Source: JBBREP01 sp036501845
Lineage (GTDB): Bacteria > Actinomycetota > Acidimicrobiia > IMCC26256 > PALSA-610
Length of the DNA stretch: 64,000 nt
Reading direction: 5' to 3'
Assembly: GCA_036501845.1 (NCBI GenBank)
Contig: DASXZO010000108.1
Span: 56,429 to 120,428 of the forward strand
A program made the translations under genes and the position numbers. The notes under the pieces were generated by a model. That model did not search any database, was not told the origin of the DNA, and saw only the letters and a program-made list of their open reading frames with translations. Of the stretch, positions 35,881 through 44,388 are shown one piece after another. The stretch's first letter is position 1; every line of letters starts with the position of its first letter.

Positions 35881-36285
35881 GTGGCAGACAAGTACCCGTT
35901 CCTCTCGGACGAGTGGGTGAGCGCGGTCGAGAAGATCATGGCCGAGCACGCCGACACCGGCGGCGCAGCGCCGCACGGCAACGTCGTGGTGAACCTCGTG
36001 GTCACCGACACGCCGTTCGGCGAGGACAAGTCGATGCACATGGGCAACGTCGACGGGAAGGCCCTCATGGGCGGCGGGCACCGTGAAGGCGCCGACGTCA
36101 CCATGACCACCGACTACGCCACGGCCAAAGAGGTGTTCGTCGCCAACAACCCGCAGGCCGGGATGCAGGCGTTCATGGCCGGCAAGGTCAAGGTGCAGGG
36201 CGACATGACCAAGCTGATGATGCAGCAGGCCGGCGGCGGCCCGAGCCCCGACCTCACCACAGCCATCCAAGCCGTCACCGAATAG
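35881..36285 (+). CDS. SCP2 sterol-binding domain protein
   Basis: The 134-aa protein is an SCP2-type lipid-binding domain: WVSAVEKIMAEHADTGG at the start, a central GADVTMTTDYATAKEVFVANN strand-helix (about residues 65-90), and GMQAFMAGKVKVQGDMTKLM (about 94-113) with the invariant 'G-K-x-x-x-x-G' lipid-tunnel signature. Such single-domain proteins bind fatty acyl or steroid ligands. The GTG start is supported by AGGAGGG 5 nt upstream. It stands alone on the plus strand after the divergent ferredoxin gene. Confidence 0.9.
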   Translation: MADKYPFLSDEWVSAVEKIMAEHADTGGAAPHGNVVVNLVVTDTPFGEDKSMHMGNVDGKALMGGGHREGADVTMTTDYATAKEVFVANNPQAGMQAFMAGKVKVQGDMTKLMMQQAGGGPSPDLTTAIQAVTE

Positions 36286-36299
36286 CCCACGGTGGGCGG

Positions 36300-36487
36300 T
36301 TAGGTCTCGCCGCGCTCCGCGGTCACGAGGTCGACGTCCACCGACCAGCGGTCGAGGGCACGACGCCACTCGTCGGCGCTGGGAAGCGGCGCATGGTCCC
36401 GGGGACCGGGATAGACGGGTCGCCCGAATCCGTTCCCGGGTCGCGCGAGCGGAGGCCTGCTGGTGCCCCCGTACCGTGGTCGGCGCA
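36300..36487 (-). CDS. Hypothetical small proline-rich protein
   Basis: A 62-codon reading frame from an ATG at 36487 gives a basic, Pro/Gly-rich N-terminus and a more ordinary acidic end (SADEWRRALDRWSVDVDLVT). A longer frame from 36575 is open but looks non-coding. I do not recognise the family. It fills the only stretch over 300 bp (36286-36607) between the SCP2 and SDR genes and lies on the SDR strand. Existence as a gene is doubtful. Confidence 0.35.
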
Positions 36488-36607
36488 TCGCATTCGATGA
36501 TGGAATCGACCACGGAGCGTGGCAATAGGTCGCCCGGCCCATTATGGGTGCGCGAACACCTCGAACCCGCCGCAACCGGACAGAGGCAGCGGGACGGATC
36601 TACGGAT

Positions 36608-37513
36608 CTATGAACGCGTGCGGGCGTGCAGGTCGCCGGCGCGGGCCGCGAGCTCGGCGACCGTCCAGCGATCGTCCTTGTCGATCTGCTCGACGCCGGT
36701 CCACGATTGCACCCGCTGCACCCGGCCGCCCTGCACGATGAACGTCTCGCCTGTGATCGCGCATTGCTCCGAGGCGAGATAGGCCACGAACGGCGAGACG
36801 TTGGCCGGATCCCACATGTCGAACTTGCCGGGATCCTCGGGCGGGCCCACCCGATCGCCGAGTCCGGGCGTCTCGAGCGTGAGCCGGGTGCGCGCGCCGG
36901 GGCAGATCGCGTTCGAGCGCACGCGGTACCGCACCAGCTCCTTGGCGCAGATCTGGCTGAGCGTGGCGATACCCGTCTTGGCCGCGCCGTAGTTGGCCTG
37001 TCCGGGGTTGGAGAAGATGCCCGACGTGGAACTCGTGTGCACGATCGACCGGTCGGGCGCGTCACCACCGGATTCGGCGAGCTTCTTCGACTGCTCGCGC
37101 CAATAGGCCGCGGCCGCCTGGGTGGGCGCGAAGTGACCCTTGAGGTGCACGGTGACCACCGCGTCCCACTCGGCCTCGGTCATGTTCACGATCACGCGGT
37201 CGCGCAGGATGCCGGCGTTGTTCACCAACACGTGCAGGTCGCCGAACGTGTCGATCGCCTGCTGCACCATCGCGTGCGCAGCGTCCCAGTCGGCCACGTT
37301 GGCGCCGTTGACGATCGCCTCGCCGCCCATCTCCTCGATCATCGCAACGGTCTCTTGCGCGGGCGTGGCGCTCGCGCCGCCACCGTGGCTGTCGCCACCG
37401 AGGTCGTTCACCACGACCTTGGCGCCTTCGGCTGCGAACAGCAACGCGTGCTCACGGCCCAAGCCGCCGCCTGCGCCAGTGATGATTGCGACACGACCTT
37501 CGAGTGCACCCAT
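36608..37513 (-). CDS. Short-chain dehydrogenase/reductase (hydroxyacyl-CoA dehydrogenase-like)
   Basis: The 301-aa enzyme has the SDR signature: nucleotide loop TGAGGGLGREHALLFA (about residues 12-28), NNAG near 95, and the catalytic Ser-Tyr-Lys in HTSSTSGIFSNPGQANYGAAK (about 160-182). The chain resembles the multifunctional-enzyme/Hsd17b4-like SDRs of beta-oxidation found in actinobacterial lipid catabolism (REHALLFAAEGAKVVVNDLG, HLKGHFAPTQAAAAYWRE). It probably oxidises a 3-hydroxyacyl-CoA or a steroid-type alcohol. The acyl-CoA dehydrogenase and SCP2 protein in the window belong to similar chemistry but are not adjacent. Confidence 0.9.
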   Translation of the reverse strand: MGALEGRVAIITGAGGGLGREHALLFAAEGAKVVVNDLGGDSHGGGASATPAQETVAMIEEMGGEAIVNGANVADWDAAHAMVQQAIDTFGDLHVLVNNAGILRDRVIVNMTEAEWDAVVTVHLKGHFAPTQAAAAYWREQSKKLAESGGDAPDRSIVHTSSTSGIFSNPGQANYGAAKTGIATLSQICAKELVRYRVRSNAICPGARTRLTLETPGLGDRVGPPEDPGKFDMWDPANVSPFVAYLASEQCAITGETFIVQGGRVQRVQSWTGVEQIDKDDRWTVAELAARAGDLHARTRS

Positions 37514-37565
37514 GCGCGGAATGCTAGGTGCGCTCGTGGCTACGCGCTCAGAGCGACGATGACAC

Positions 37566-39671
37566 TCAGAACACGAGGGTGACGACGGTGTGCAGGCGCA
37601 CGAGCTTGCCTGCGGCCGGCGTCGAGTACTTCACCGTCGCGCCGGGCGTGTAGTTCGAACCCGAACACTGGAGGCCGAGGTTGGTGATGGCCCGGCACGC
37701 AGCGTCGATACCCTTGCCTGCTACCGGCGGGATGGCGACGTACACCGGGCCCTTGCTCACCACCACGGTGACCGCCGACTTGTACGGCTGCGTGCCGGTG
37801 GGCGACACGAACTTCACGTCGCCGGCTGGGATCGTCTCCGAGTTCTGGTCGGCGGCGCGCACCACGTTGAAGCTGAGGTTCGCGAGTTGCGCCTTCGCCT
37901 GCGCGTACGGCACACCCTGGAGCGACGACGGAATCTGCACCGGCGCGTGGCCGAGGCTCACGGTGAACGTCACGGGGCTCTTGGGCAACAGGTACTGGCC
38001 GTCGCTCGGGCTGTGGATCACGATCCCGGCCGCGTACTTGTTCGTGTTGTCGTACACCTTGGTGGGCGACGGGCTGACGACGAACCCGCGGCTCGTGAGC
38101 AACTGTTCGGCCTTGGCTTCGGTGAGTCCGACCACTGCCGGGACCTGCACCTTCGCCGGGCCGAGCGACACCGACAGGTTGAGCGCATCGCCCTTACCCA
38201 ATTTGATGCCGGGCTTCGGCACCTGGTCGAACACGGTGCCGGCCACTGCGGCATTGTGCGCGTCGACGAGATGCACGGCGAAGCCCTGCTCGCGCGCTTT
38301 GGCGGCCGCCGCGGCCTGGTCGAGCCCCTGGTAGTGGCCCACCAACACGCCCGAGATCGCGCTCTTCATGTTGGCGAAGAAGATCGCCCCGCCGACGATC
38401 GCCGCAACCACGAGGAACGCGACCACGTAGGGCACGAGCCGCCGTTCACCGCGGTACCTGGGTTCGAGCGGCGCCTCGGGAACCACCTCGGGCTCCGACC
38501 GGACGGAACCGTTCCCGGGCTCGTAGGGCGCGACGGACGGGTCGTCACGCTCGGCTTCCACCACGAACGCATCGCCGGCAATTGTCGGGTCGGCACCCAC
38601 GCCGGGCGTCGAACGCCACGCGTCCTGGTCGAACAGCGCGCTCGCCGGAGTGCGGCGTCGCACCGCGTCGTCGTCGCTGTCGCCGTAGTGGGCGGCGTCA
38701 TCTTCGGCGAGATCGACGAGGTCGATCACGCCTTCCACGCCAATGGCCGAATCGACCGCGCGCGGTTCGGCCACGACTCGCGTGGGGTCGGCATCGCTGC
38801 CATCGCGCGATCCCACGAGCTGCAGCGGCGCGGGTGGCGGCAGCGCTTCGATGGCGTCATCGAGCGCGGCCACGAGCGTGCCCGCGTCGGGATAACGGTC
38901 GTCGCGATCGACGCGGCCACAACGCTCGAGCACCGCGGTGAGCGGGCCGAGCCGCGGATCGACCACGAGCGGACGCTGGGTGCGCACACTCAACATCGAG
39001 ATCGTGGTGTCGGCCGCGAACGGGATGGTGCCCGTGACCGACTCCACCATCACGAGCGCGAACGCGTAGATGTCGCTGCGGGCGTCGAGCTGCGTGCCCA
39101 GGGCCTGCTCGGGTGACGCGTAGCGCGCGGTGCCGAACAGCGCGCCCGCCGGTTCGGTCCAGCTGGCTTCGGCGAGGGCTCGCGCGAGCCCGAAGTCGGC
39201 GATGCGCACACCACCGTGCTCGTCGAAGAGCAGGTTGGCGGGCTTGACGTCGCGGTGGATGATGCCGCGACGGTGCGCGTAGTCGAGTGCTCGCGCCACG
39301 TCGCGACCTACATGCGCGGCCTGCGCCACGGTGAGTGTGGTGCCGGCGTCGAGCATCGAACGCAGGCTGCCGCCCTCGAGCAGTTCGAGCACCATGTAGG
39401 GAAGGTCGCCGTCGGCGCCCCAGTCGTGCACGGTGACGATGTTCGGATGGTGGAGCGACGCGGCGACGCGCGCTTCGGTCTGGAAGCGGCGCAGGAAGCC
39501 GGCGTCCGATGCGAGCGCCTCGTGCAGCACCTTCACGGCCACGCGGCGACGCAGCTTCACGTCGTGGGCTTCGTAGACGCGACCGCTCGCGCCCGTACCG
39601 ATCGGTGCGCGCAGCAAGTAGCGGCCGTCGAGCATGCGGCCGGCGAGATCAGTGGTGCCCGAGAGGGCCAT
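37566..39671 (-). CDS. PASTA-domain serine/threonine protein kinase (PknB-like)
   Basis: The 701-aa transmembrane receptor kinase has a kinase domain at about residues 18-285: Gly loop PIGTGASGRVYEAHD, Lys in VAVKVLHEA, catalytic loop IIHRDVKPANLLF and DFGLARALAE. An acidic, disordered linker with Ser/Asp-rich runs follows, then one membrane helix near residue 413 (VPYVVAFLVVAAIVGGAIFF) and four PASTA domains outside the cell that would sense peptidoglycan or lipid II. It probably controls growth or cell-wall synthesis. ATG at 39671 with no clear SD; a GTG at 39680 is alternative. The small membrane protein downstream on the other strand is divergent. Confidence 0.93.
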   Translation of the reverse strand: MALSGTTDLAGRMLDGRYLLRAPIGTGASGRVYEAHDVKLRRRVAVKVLHEALASDAGFLRRFQTEARVAASLHHPNIVTVHDWGADGDLPYMVLELLEGGSLRSMLDAGTTLTVAQAAHVGRDVARALDYAHRRGIIHRDVKPANLLFDEHGGVRIADFGLARALAEASWTEPAGALFGTARYASPEQALGTQLDARSDIYAFALVMVESVTGTIPFAADTTISMLSVRTQRPLVVDPRLGPLTAVLERCGRVDRDDRYPDAGTLVAALDDAIEALPPPAPLQLVGSRDGSDADPTRVVAEPRAVDSAIGVEGVIDLVDLAEDDAAHYGDSDDDAVRRRTPASALFDQDAWRSTPGVGADPTIAGDAFVVEAERDDPSVAPYEPGNGSVRSEPEVVPEAPLEPRYRGERRLVPYVVAFLVVAAIVGGAIFFANMKSAISGVLVGHYQGLDQAAAAAKAREQGFAVHLVDAHNAAVAGTVFDQVPKPGIKLGKGDALNLSVSLGPAKVQVPAVVGLTEAKAEQLLTSRGFVVSPSPTKVYDNTNKYAAGIVIHSPSDGQYLLPKSPVTFTVSLGHAPVQIPSSLQGVPYAQAKAQLANLSFNVVRAADQNSETIPAGDVKFVSPTGTQPYKSAVTVVVSKGPVYVAIPPVAGKGIDAACRAITNLGLQCSGSNYTPGATVKYSTPAAGKLVRLHTVVTLVF

Positions 39672-39742
39672 TGTGGCGACCACGGTACTGGGGCACACGA
39701 CCGACTCGGTGCCATGGTGGTGGCGGCGATACCGTCGGTGAC

Positions 39743-40213
39743 GTGACCTCGACAGTGTCACCGCCCCAGGGAGCGGGTTCGCGCCCGGCGCGTCCCCCGC
39801 GCAACCTGAAGCGCACGATCATCATCGTGCTCGGCGTATTGCTGGCGCTGAACTTCGCAGTCATCGCCACCCACGCGACGCGCAGCACCACCGCGACGCC
39901 GGATCTCCCGTCGGGCCTCCTCGAGCTGTTCCCGCCGCGCGGCCAGTTGGTGCGGCCTCAGGACCAGCTCGGTGCGCAGCTCGCCCCGGGCTGGACCGGC
40001 GAGCTCACGCTCGACAGCACGCCGCTGCCCGACGATCAGTACGACCCGATCGAGAAGGCCAACAACGCCATCATCTGGCGCCCCGGTCCCGGAAAGGAAT
40101 TCACCCAGACCGAACCGGGCGACCACACCCTCTCGCTGCACTTCTGGCCGATCCGGGAAGGCCCGAGCGGCACCGACGCGCGCACCTTCAGCTGGACCTT
40201 CAAGGTGGGCTGA
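39743..40213 (+). CDS. Single-pass membrane-anchored protein of unknown function
   Basis: The 156-aa protein has a basic N-terminus (PARPPRNLKR), one hydrophobic segment (TIIIVLGVLLALNFAVIATHA, about residues 24-44) and an extracytoplasmic domain of about 110 residues with beta-type content (GELTLDSTPLPDD, TLSLHFWPIREGP, FSWTFKVG). I do not recognise a family; the ending resembles an immunoglobulin/FN3-like or Ig-like carbohydrate-binding fold. A GTG start is used. It is divergent from the PASTA kinase, so it might be part of a cell-surface unit, but this is only position. Confidence 0.65.
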   Translation: MTSTVSPPQGAGSRPARPPRNLKRTIIIVLGVLLALNFAVIATHATRSTTATPDLPSGLLELFPPRGQLVRPQDQLGAQLAPGWTGELTLDSTPLPDDQYDPIEKANNAIIWRPGPGKEFTQTEPGDHTLSLHFWPIREGPSGTDARTFSWTFKVG

Positions 40214-40218
40214 GAAAG

Positions 40219-42240
40219 TCACTCGGCGCGAAGTAGCGCCTCGAACGCGGCCTCGTCGAGCACCTCGACGCCGAGCGACTCGGCCTTGGCGAGCTTGCTC
40301 CCCGGACTCTCCCCGGCGACCACGTAACTGGTCTTCTTCGACACGCTGTTCGTGACCTTGCCGCCCCGCGCCTCGATCTCGGCCGCGGCCTCTTCGCGCG
40401 TGTGCGCTTCCATCGAGCCGGTGAGCACGAACGTGAGACCGGCCATGGTCGGCGCGTGCTGCGGGCCCGCGTCGGCTCGTTCGGGCGCCGCGAAGTTCAC
40501 GCCCGCGGCGCGCAGCTTCTCGATGAAGGCGCGGTTGCGCTCGTCTTCGAACCACGACACGAGGCTCTCGGCGATGATCGGTCCGACCCCGTCGATGGCG
40601 ACGAGTTCCTCGAGTGACGCGGTGGCGATGGCGTCGACCGAACCGAGCGCGCGCTCCAATGCCTGCGCTGCGCTCGGGCCGACGTGCTTGATGCCGAGCC
40701 CGACGAGCAGGCGCGCGAGTGGCCGTTCCTTGCTCCCGGCGATCGCGTCGACGAGCGCGTTCGCCGACTTGTCGCCGAGCCGCGGCATCGCGGCCAACGC
40801 CTCGGGCGTGAGCGAGTAGATGTCGGCCGCGTCGACGATCAGACCGGCGTCGACGAGCTGACCGACGCGTTCGTCGCCCATGCCTTCGATGTCCATCGCG
40901 CCGCGGCTGGCGAAGAACACGATGCGCGACCACTGGCGCGCCGGGCAGTCGAGATTCACACAGCGATGGTTGGCCTCGCCCTCGGCCCGCACGAGCGGCT
41001 GGCCGCAGTCGGGGCACTCCGACGGAAACACCCACGGTTTGCTGCGTTTCGGCCGCTTCCCCGGCACCGGGCCGGCCACTTCGGGGATCACGTCGCCGGC
41101 GCGCCGCACCACCACGGTGTCGCCGGGCCGCACGTCGCGGCGCGCGACCTCGTCTTCGTTGTGCAAGGTGGCCGTCGACACGGTGACACCACCCACGAAC
41201 ACCGGCTCGAGCATGGCGAACGGCGTGGCGCGACCGGTGCGCCCGATGCTCACGTGGATGTCGCGCAGCAGCGTGGTGCGCTCCTCGGGCGGGAACTTGT
41301 AGGCGATCGCCCAGCGCGGCGCCTTGCTCGTGAAGCCCATCTCCGCGCGCTGGTCGAGCCGGTCGACCTTCACCACCGCGCCGTCGATCTCGTAGCCGAG
41401 ACTGTGGCGGCGCGACTCCAACGAGGCGCATTCGTCGTGCACCGACTCGATTGCCGTGTGGCGGCGAATGTTCGGGTTGACCGCGAAGCCGCTGTCGGTG
41501 AGCCACTCGAGCGTCTGGTGATGGGTGCGCAAAGGCGGCCCGCCCTCGAGCACCCCGAGTTGATATGTGAAGAGCGACAGGCCGCGCGACGCCGTGATCG
41601 ACGCGTCTTTCTGACGGAGGCTCCCCGCCGCGCCGTTGCGCGGATTCACCACCGGCGGCCGGCCCGCCGCGACCTGCGCGGCGTTGAGCGCGGTGAACGC
41701 GTCGAGCGTCATGTACACCTCGCCGCGCACCTCGACGCGTGAGGGCAGGTTGCGACCGCGGAGCCGCTTGGGCAGATCCGCGATCGTGCGCACGTTCTCG
41801 GTGACGTCCTCGCCCACGCGGCCATCGCCGCGGGTGGCGGCGCGCACGAAGCGCCCGTCCTCGTAGAGCGTGGAGATGGCGAGGCCGTCCATCTTCGGTT
41901 CGGTGACGTACTCGATCGGTTCGTCGACCAGCTTGGCGATGCGGTCGTGCCACGCCTGCAGATCATCGAGCGAAAAGGCGTTGTCGAGCGACAGCATCGC
42001 CACGATGTGTTGCACGGGGGCGAACGTGCTCGCGCCCGCGGCACCGGGAAGTTGCGTAGGCGAGTCGGCAGTGACGAGCTCAGGGTGCTCCTGTTCGAGC
42101 TGCACCAATTCGCGCACGAGCGCGTCGTATTCGGCGTCGGTGACCTCGGGCGCATCAGCGCCGTAATACAGGTCGTTGTGGTGCGTGATCTCGCGCCGCA
42201 GCGCGCCCACGCGCTCTATCACCGTCTTCGACGCGGCCAC
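40219..42240 (-). CDS. ligA: NAD-dependent DNA ligase
   Basis: The 673-aa enzyme seals nicks using NAD+. Domain order is complete: Ia (HNDLYYGADAPEVTDAEYDA, about residues 21-40), adenylation with the AMP-accepting Lys in TEPKMDGLAIS (Lys about 116) and RGDGRVGEDVTENVRTI, OB-fold (VFVGGVTVSTATLHNEDEV), Cys4 zinc finger (CPDCGQPLV ... CVNLDCPARQ), helix-hairpin-helix array, and a C-terminal BRCT domain (GLTFVLTGSM, about 600-673). The GTG start at 42240 matches the family N-terminus; open sequence continues upstream into the repeat region. An inverted REP-like element separates it from the MetE-like gene. Confidence 0.97.
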   Translation of the reverse strand: MAASKTVIERVGALRREITHHNDLYYGADAPEVTDAEYDALVRELVQLEQEHPELVTADSPTQLPGAAGASTFAPVQHIVAMLSLDNAFSLDDLQAWHDRIAKLVDEPIEYVTEPKMDGLAISTLYEDGRFVRAATRGDGRVGEDVTENVRTIADLPKRLRGRNLPSRVEVRGEVYMTLDAFTALNAAQVAAGRPPVVNPRNGAAGSLRQKDASITASRGLSLFTYQLGVLEGGPPLRTHHQTLEWLTDSGFAVNPNIRRHTAIESVHDECASLESRRHSLGYEIDGAVVKVDRLDQRAEMGFTSKAPRWAIAYKFPPEERTTLLRDIHVSIGRTGRATPFAMLEPVFVGGVTVSTATLHNEDEVARRDVRPGDTVVVRRAGDVIPEVAGPVPGKRPKRSKPWVFPSECPDCGQPLVRAEGEANHRCVNLDCPARQWSRIVFFASRGAMDIEGMGDERVGQLVDAGLIVDAADIYSLTPEALAAMPRLGDKSANALVDAIAGSKERPLARLLVGLGIKHVGPSAAQALERALGSVDAIATASLEELVAIDGVGPIIAESLVSWFEDERNRAFIEKLRAAGVNFAAPERADAGPQHAPTMAGLTFVLTGSMEAHTREEAAAEIEARGGKVTNSVSKKTSYVVAGESPGSKLAKAESLGVEVLDEAAFEALLRAE

Positions 42241-42264
42241 GCGCTCGAATCTACCGAGAGGCTC

Positions 42265-42424
42265 GGACAGACCTACGTGTAGTCGACGTATCGCCCAAGG
42301 CGGCGAGAAGAGCGGCGCAGGAGCGTCAGCGACTAAGCGTGGAGCGAGCTCGCAGCGAAGCTGAACGAGCGGGACCGGCAAGCGGAGCGCCAGCGGAGCT
42401 GCCGGTACCGCGATTGAAGCGCAG
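42265..42424 (-). repeat. Intergenic REP-like element, copy B (inverted relative to copy A)
   Basis: Reverse complement of 42370-42424 closely matches 14108-14162; the more distal part (42265-42369) is only loosely similar. It fills the 190-bp gap between ligA and the MetE-like gene, immediately after the latter's stop. The same hairpin-forming core (ACCGGCA ... TGCCGGT) is present. Confidence 0.75.
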
Positions 42425-42430
42425 CAATAT

Positions 42431-43450
42431 TCACGCGCCGACGCCGAGGCGAGTGGCGACGGCTTGGCCGTGCACACGCTCGGCGAGCTCGCCGCTGAGG
42501 CGCAGCGCGTGCTCGGCTTGGCTGGCACCATGACGGGCCAGACCGCATGCCGGCGTGACCCAGGCCTGCGTACGAAGCTTCACCGGATCGCAGCCGCGGC
42601 GCGTGAGCTCGCACCACAGGTCGATGAGCGCCTTCCAGAGCGGCGTTCCCTGTTCGCCGATGGGACGATCGGTGGGCACCGCGCCCCACGCGAGCAGGCC
42701 ACCGCGATCGAGCAGCCGCGCGAGCGCGACGGCGTGCCCCACCACCCATGGCTTGGCCTCGACGCCTACCACGTCGGGTCCGGCTCCGAGCGCGATGTCG
42801 AGCGCGCCGGCGCCGCACACGTGCACACCCACGATGCAGTCGACGTTCGCAAGCGTGGCCGACAGCAAGTCGCTCGCGACTTCTTCGTCGAGCGGCGGCG
42901 CATTGTCGCCGGTCCACGCGACCAGGCCCGGCTCGTCGAAGAACAGCACCACTTCGGTGTCGGGGAGCCGTTCGTGCACGAGCTGCAGCAGCGCGCGTGC
43001 CCACGCTGCCGAGCACTGCGCGGCGCGGCCGAAGGCGCGGTTCGAGCCCATTCCGAGATCGTGCAGCGCGAGCCCCAGCGTCAGCGGTCCGGTCACCTGC
43101 AGTTTCACAGCGCGCGGCCGCTCTTCGCGTTGCGCCGCGACGTCGAGGAACGTGAGCAAGCCGCCGTGCGCGTCGTCGGAGAAATGCGCGTCGATGACGG
43201 CACGGGGGCCGGAAGATTCTGCATCGGGTGTGTGCAGCCGCAGATTCGCTTCGGCGTCGACCTCGATCTCGGGCAACGCGCGCAACCAGGCGGCGAGCAT
43301 GCCTTCGTGCGGCGAGCGGCCTGGTAATTGCGGTGCGCAAGGAAGGTCAGGCAGTGCGGCGAGCACGAGCTGTGCCGCCTCGACGGCATCGACGTGTGGC
43401 AACGAGCCGATCGCCGTGGCGATGCCTCCGCGCATCCGATCCCGACCCAT
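42431..43450 (-). CDS. Methionine synthase II (MetE) C-terminal barrel-like protein
   Basis: The 339-aa protein is a single MetE/UROD-type barrel that keeps the zinc-binding set of cobalamin-independent methionine synthase: His-x-Cys in IVGVHVCGAGALD (about residues 205-213), an acidic stretch VVLFFDEPGLVAW, and the final Cys in VTPACGLARHG (about 300). It lacks the N-terminal half of MetE. In mycobacteria an equivalent gene (Rv3015c-type) lies beside ligA, and its function is unknown; a methyl- or alkyl-thiol transfer is likely. The ATG at 43450 has a strong TATACT -10 about 10 nt upstream. Confidence 0.82.
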   Translation of the reverse strand: MGRDRMRGGIATAIGSLPHVDAVEAAQLVLAALPDLPCAPQLPGRSPHEGMLAAWLRALPEIEVDAEANLRLHTPDAESSGPRAVIDAHFSDDAHGGLLTFLDVAAQREERPRAVKLQVTGPLTLGLALHDLGMGSNRAFGRAAQCSAAWARALLQLVHERLPDTEVVLFFDEPGLVAWTGDNAPPLDEEVASDLLSATLANVDCIVGVHVCGAGALDIALGAGPDVVGVEAKPWVVGHAVALARLLDRGGLLAWGAVPTDRPIGEQGTPLWKALIDLWCELTRRGCDPVKLRTQAWVTPACGLARHGASQAEHALRLSGELAERVHGQAVATRLGVGA

Positions 43451-43460
43451 GAAGCTTCGT

Positions 43461-43482
43461 AGTATACGAACGCCCTCGTTCG
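43461..43482. promoter_or_regulatory. -10 element and overlapping palindrome between divergent MetE-like and membrane-protein genes
   Basis: Minus-strand TATACT at 43461-43466 is the best -10 match in the window. Directly behind it lies a perfect 16-bp palindrome CGAACG-CCCT-CGTTCG (43467-43482), well placed for a repressor or activator of the MetE-like gene. It resembles a LexA box but has 6 bases between the GAAC/GTTC halves rather than 4. Confidence 0.6.
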
Positions 43483-43501
43483 TGCTCGAAAGCGAAGCAC
43501 C

Positions 43502-44365
43502 GTGCTCTGGCCTGCCCGCGTGTTGTGGTTCCTGTTGCCCTTGAGCGTTGGTTTCGTGCTGCGCGACGCGATCGGAACATGGCCTTCCGCAACCGCGATG
43601 ACCGCCGCAGTGCTGCTCTACGCGGCGTGGGTCGCCGGCCTCGTCGCGCTCGTCGCGGTGCATCCGTGGTCGTTCACCGTGTTGCGCGTGGTCGCACCGA
43701 GCGCGGCGATCATCACGATCGTCGCAGTGCGATGGGCCACGTTCGGTATCGTCGTGCTGGCCGTCGTGCATGCAATCGCAGCCACTGTGTGCTGCTTGCA
43801 CGGTTCCGTCGCGGAGGCCTGCACGCAATCCGCCGCGTACGGCGACGAAGTGCGGCGCCCGCTCCGCACTCCCCCGCCGCTGTGTCTCCTGCTCGCGATC
43901 GTGGTGCCGATCACCGCGGCCGGAATCAGTTCGGGTCCGTTGCTGCTTGCCAACGGCGGCACCGTGTGGGGAATCGTGTGCCTCGTGGTCGGGCTCCCGC
44001 TCGCCGCGCTCTTGCTCCGGTCGCTCAATTCGTTGACGGGGCGATTCCTCGTGTTCGTACCTGCCGGTCTCGCGCTGTCCGACCCGCTCACGCTGCCTGA
44101 TCCCGTGCTGCTTCCGCGCGAGAAGATTCTTCGTCTGCACAACGCGCCTCCTCGAGGGCGCGTCGACGGTGTCGACGCCCGGCTCGGTGCGGTCGCCGGC
44201 GCGATCGTGATCCTGCTCGACGAGCCCGGCACGTTCACCGTGCGGCGCGGCCGCGGTGGCGCGGCGACACGCGAGGCGTCGAGCGTGTGGTGCACGCCTC
44301 AACGTCCGTCGTCGGTGCTCGCGATCGCGGCCGAACGGCACGTCGGCGCGGTCAAGTCGAGCTGA
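43502..44365 (+). CDS. Polytopic membrane protein of unknown function
   Basis: The 287-aa protein has about six hydrophobic segments in its first 200 residues (WPARVLWFLLPLSVGFVL; AVLLYAAWVAGLVALVAV; AAIITIVAVRWATFGIVVLA; LCLLLAIVVPITAAG; TVWGIVCLVVGLPLAALLL). A charged C-terminal portion follows, with a GAIVILLDEPGTFTV segment near residue 240. I do not recognise a family. It is read divergently from the MetE-like gene and toward mnmA. The GTG start and the divergent promoter region suggest it is a real gene, but its role is unclear. Confidence 0.6.
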   Translation: MLWPARVLWFLLPLSVGFVLRDAIGTWPSATAMTAAVLLYAAWVAGLVALVAVHPWSFTVLRVVAPSAAIITIVAVRWATFGIVVLAVVHAIAATVCCLHGSVAEACTQSAAYGDEVRRPLRTPPPLCLLLAIVVPITAAGISSGPLLLANGGTVWGIVCLVVGLPLAALLLRSLNSLTGRFLVFVPAGLALSDPLTLPDPVLLPREKILRLHNAPPRGRVDGVDARLGAVAGAIVILLDEPGTFTVRRGRGGAATREASSVWCTPQRPSSVLAIAAERHVGAVKSS

Positions 44366-44388
44366 CCAGCGCACCACAGCGCGTCAGG

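Noticed and set aside
36300..36607. tRNA or small RNA in the 322-bp gap after the SCP2 gene
   Set aside because: I looked for acceptor stem and T-loop patterns on both strands and found none; only a doubtful ORF remains.
40684..41742. 352-aa plus-strand ORF antisense to ligA
   Set aside because: Shadow frame; no domain, no ribosome-binding site and biased composition.
43467..43482. LexA box in the MetE-like promoter
   Set aside because: The halves match but the gap is 6 bp between GAAC and GTTC, not 4, so it was not called SOS.
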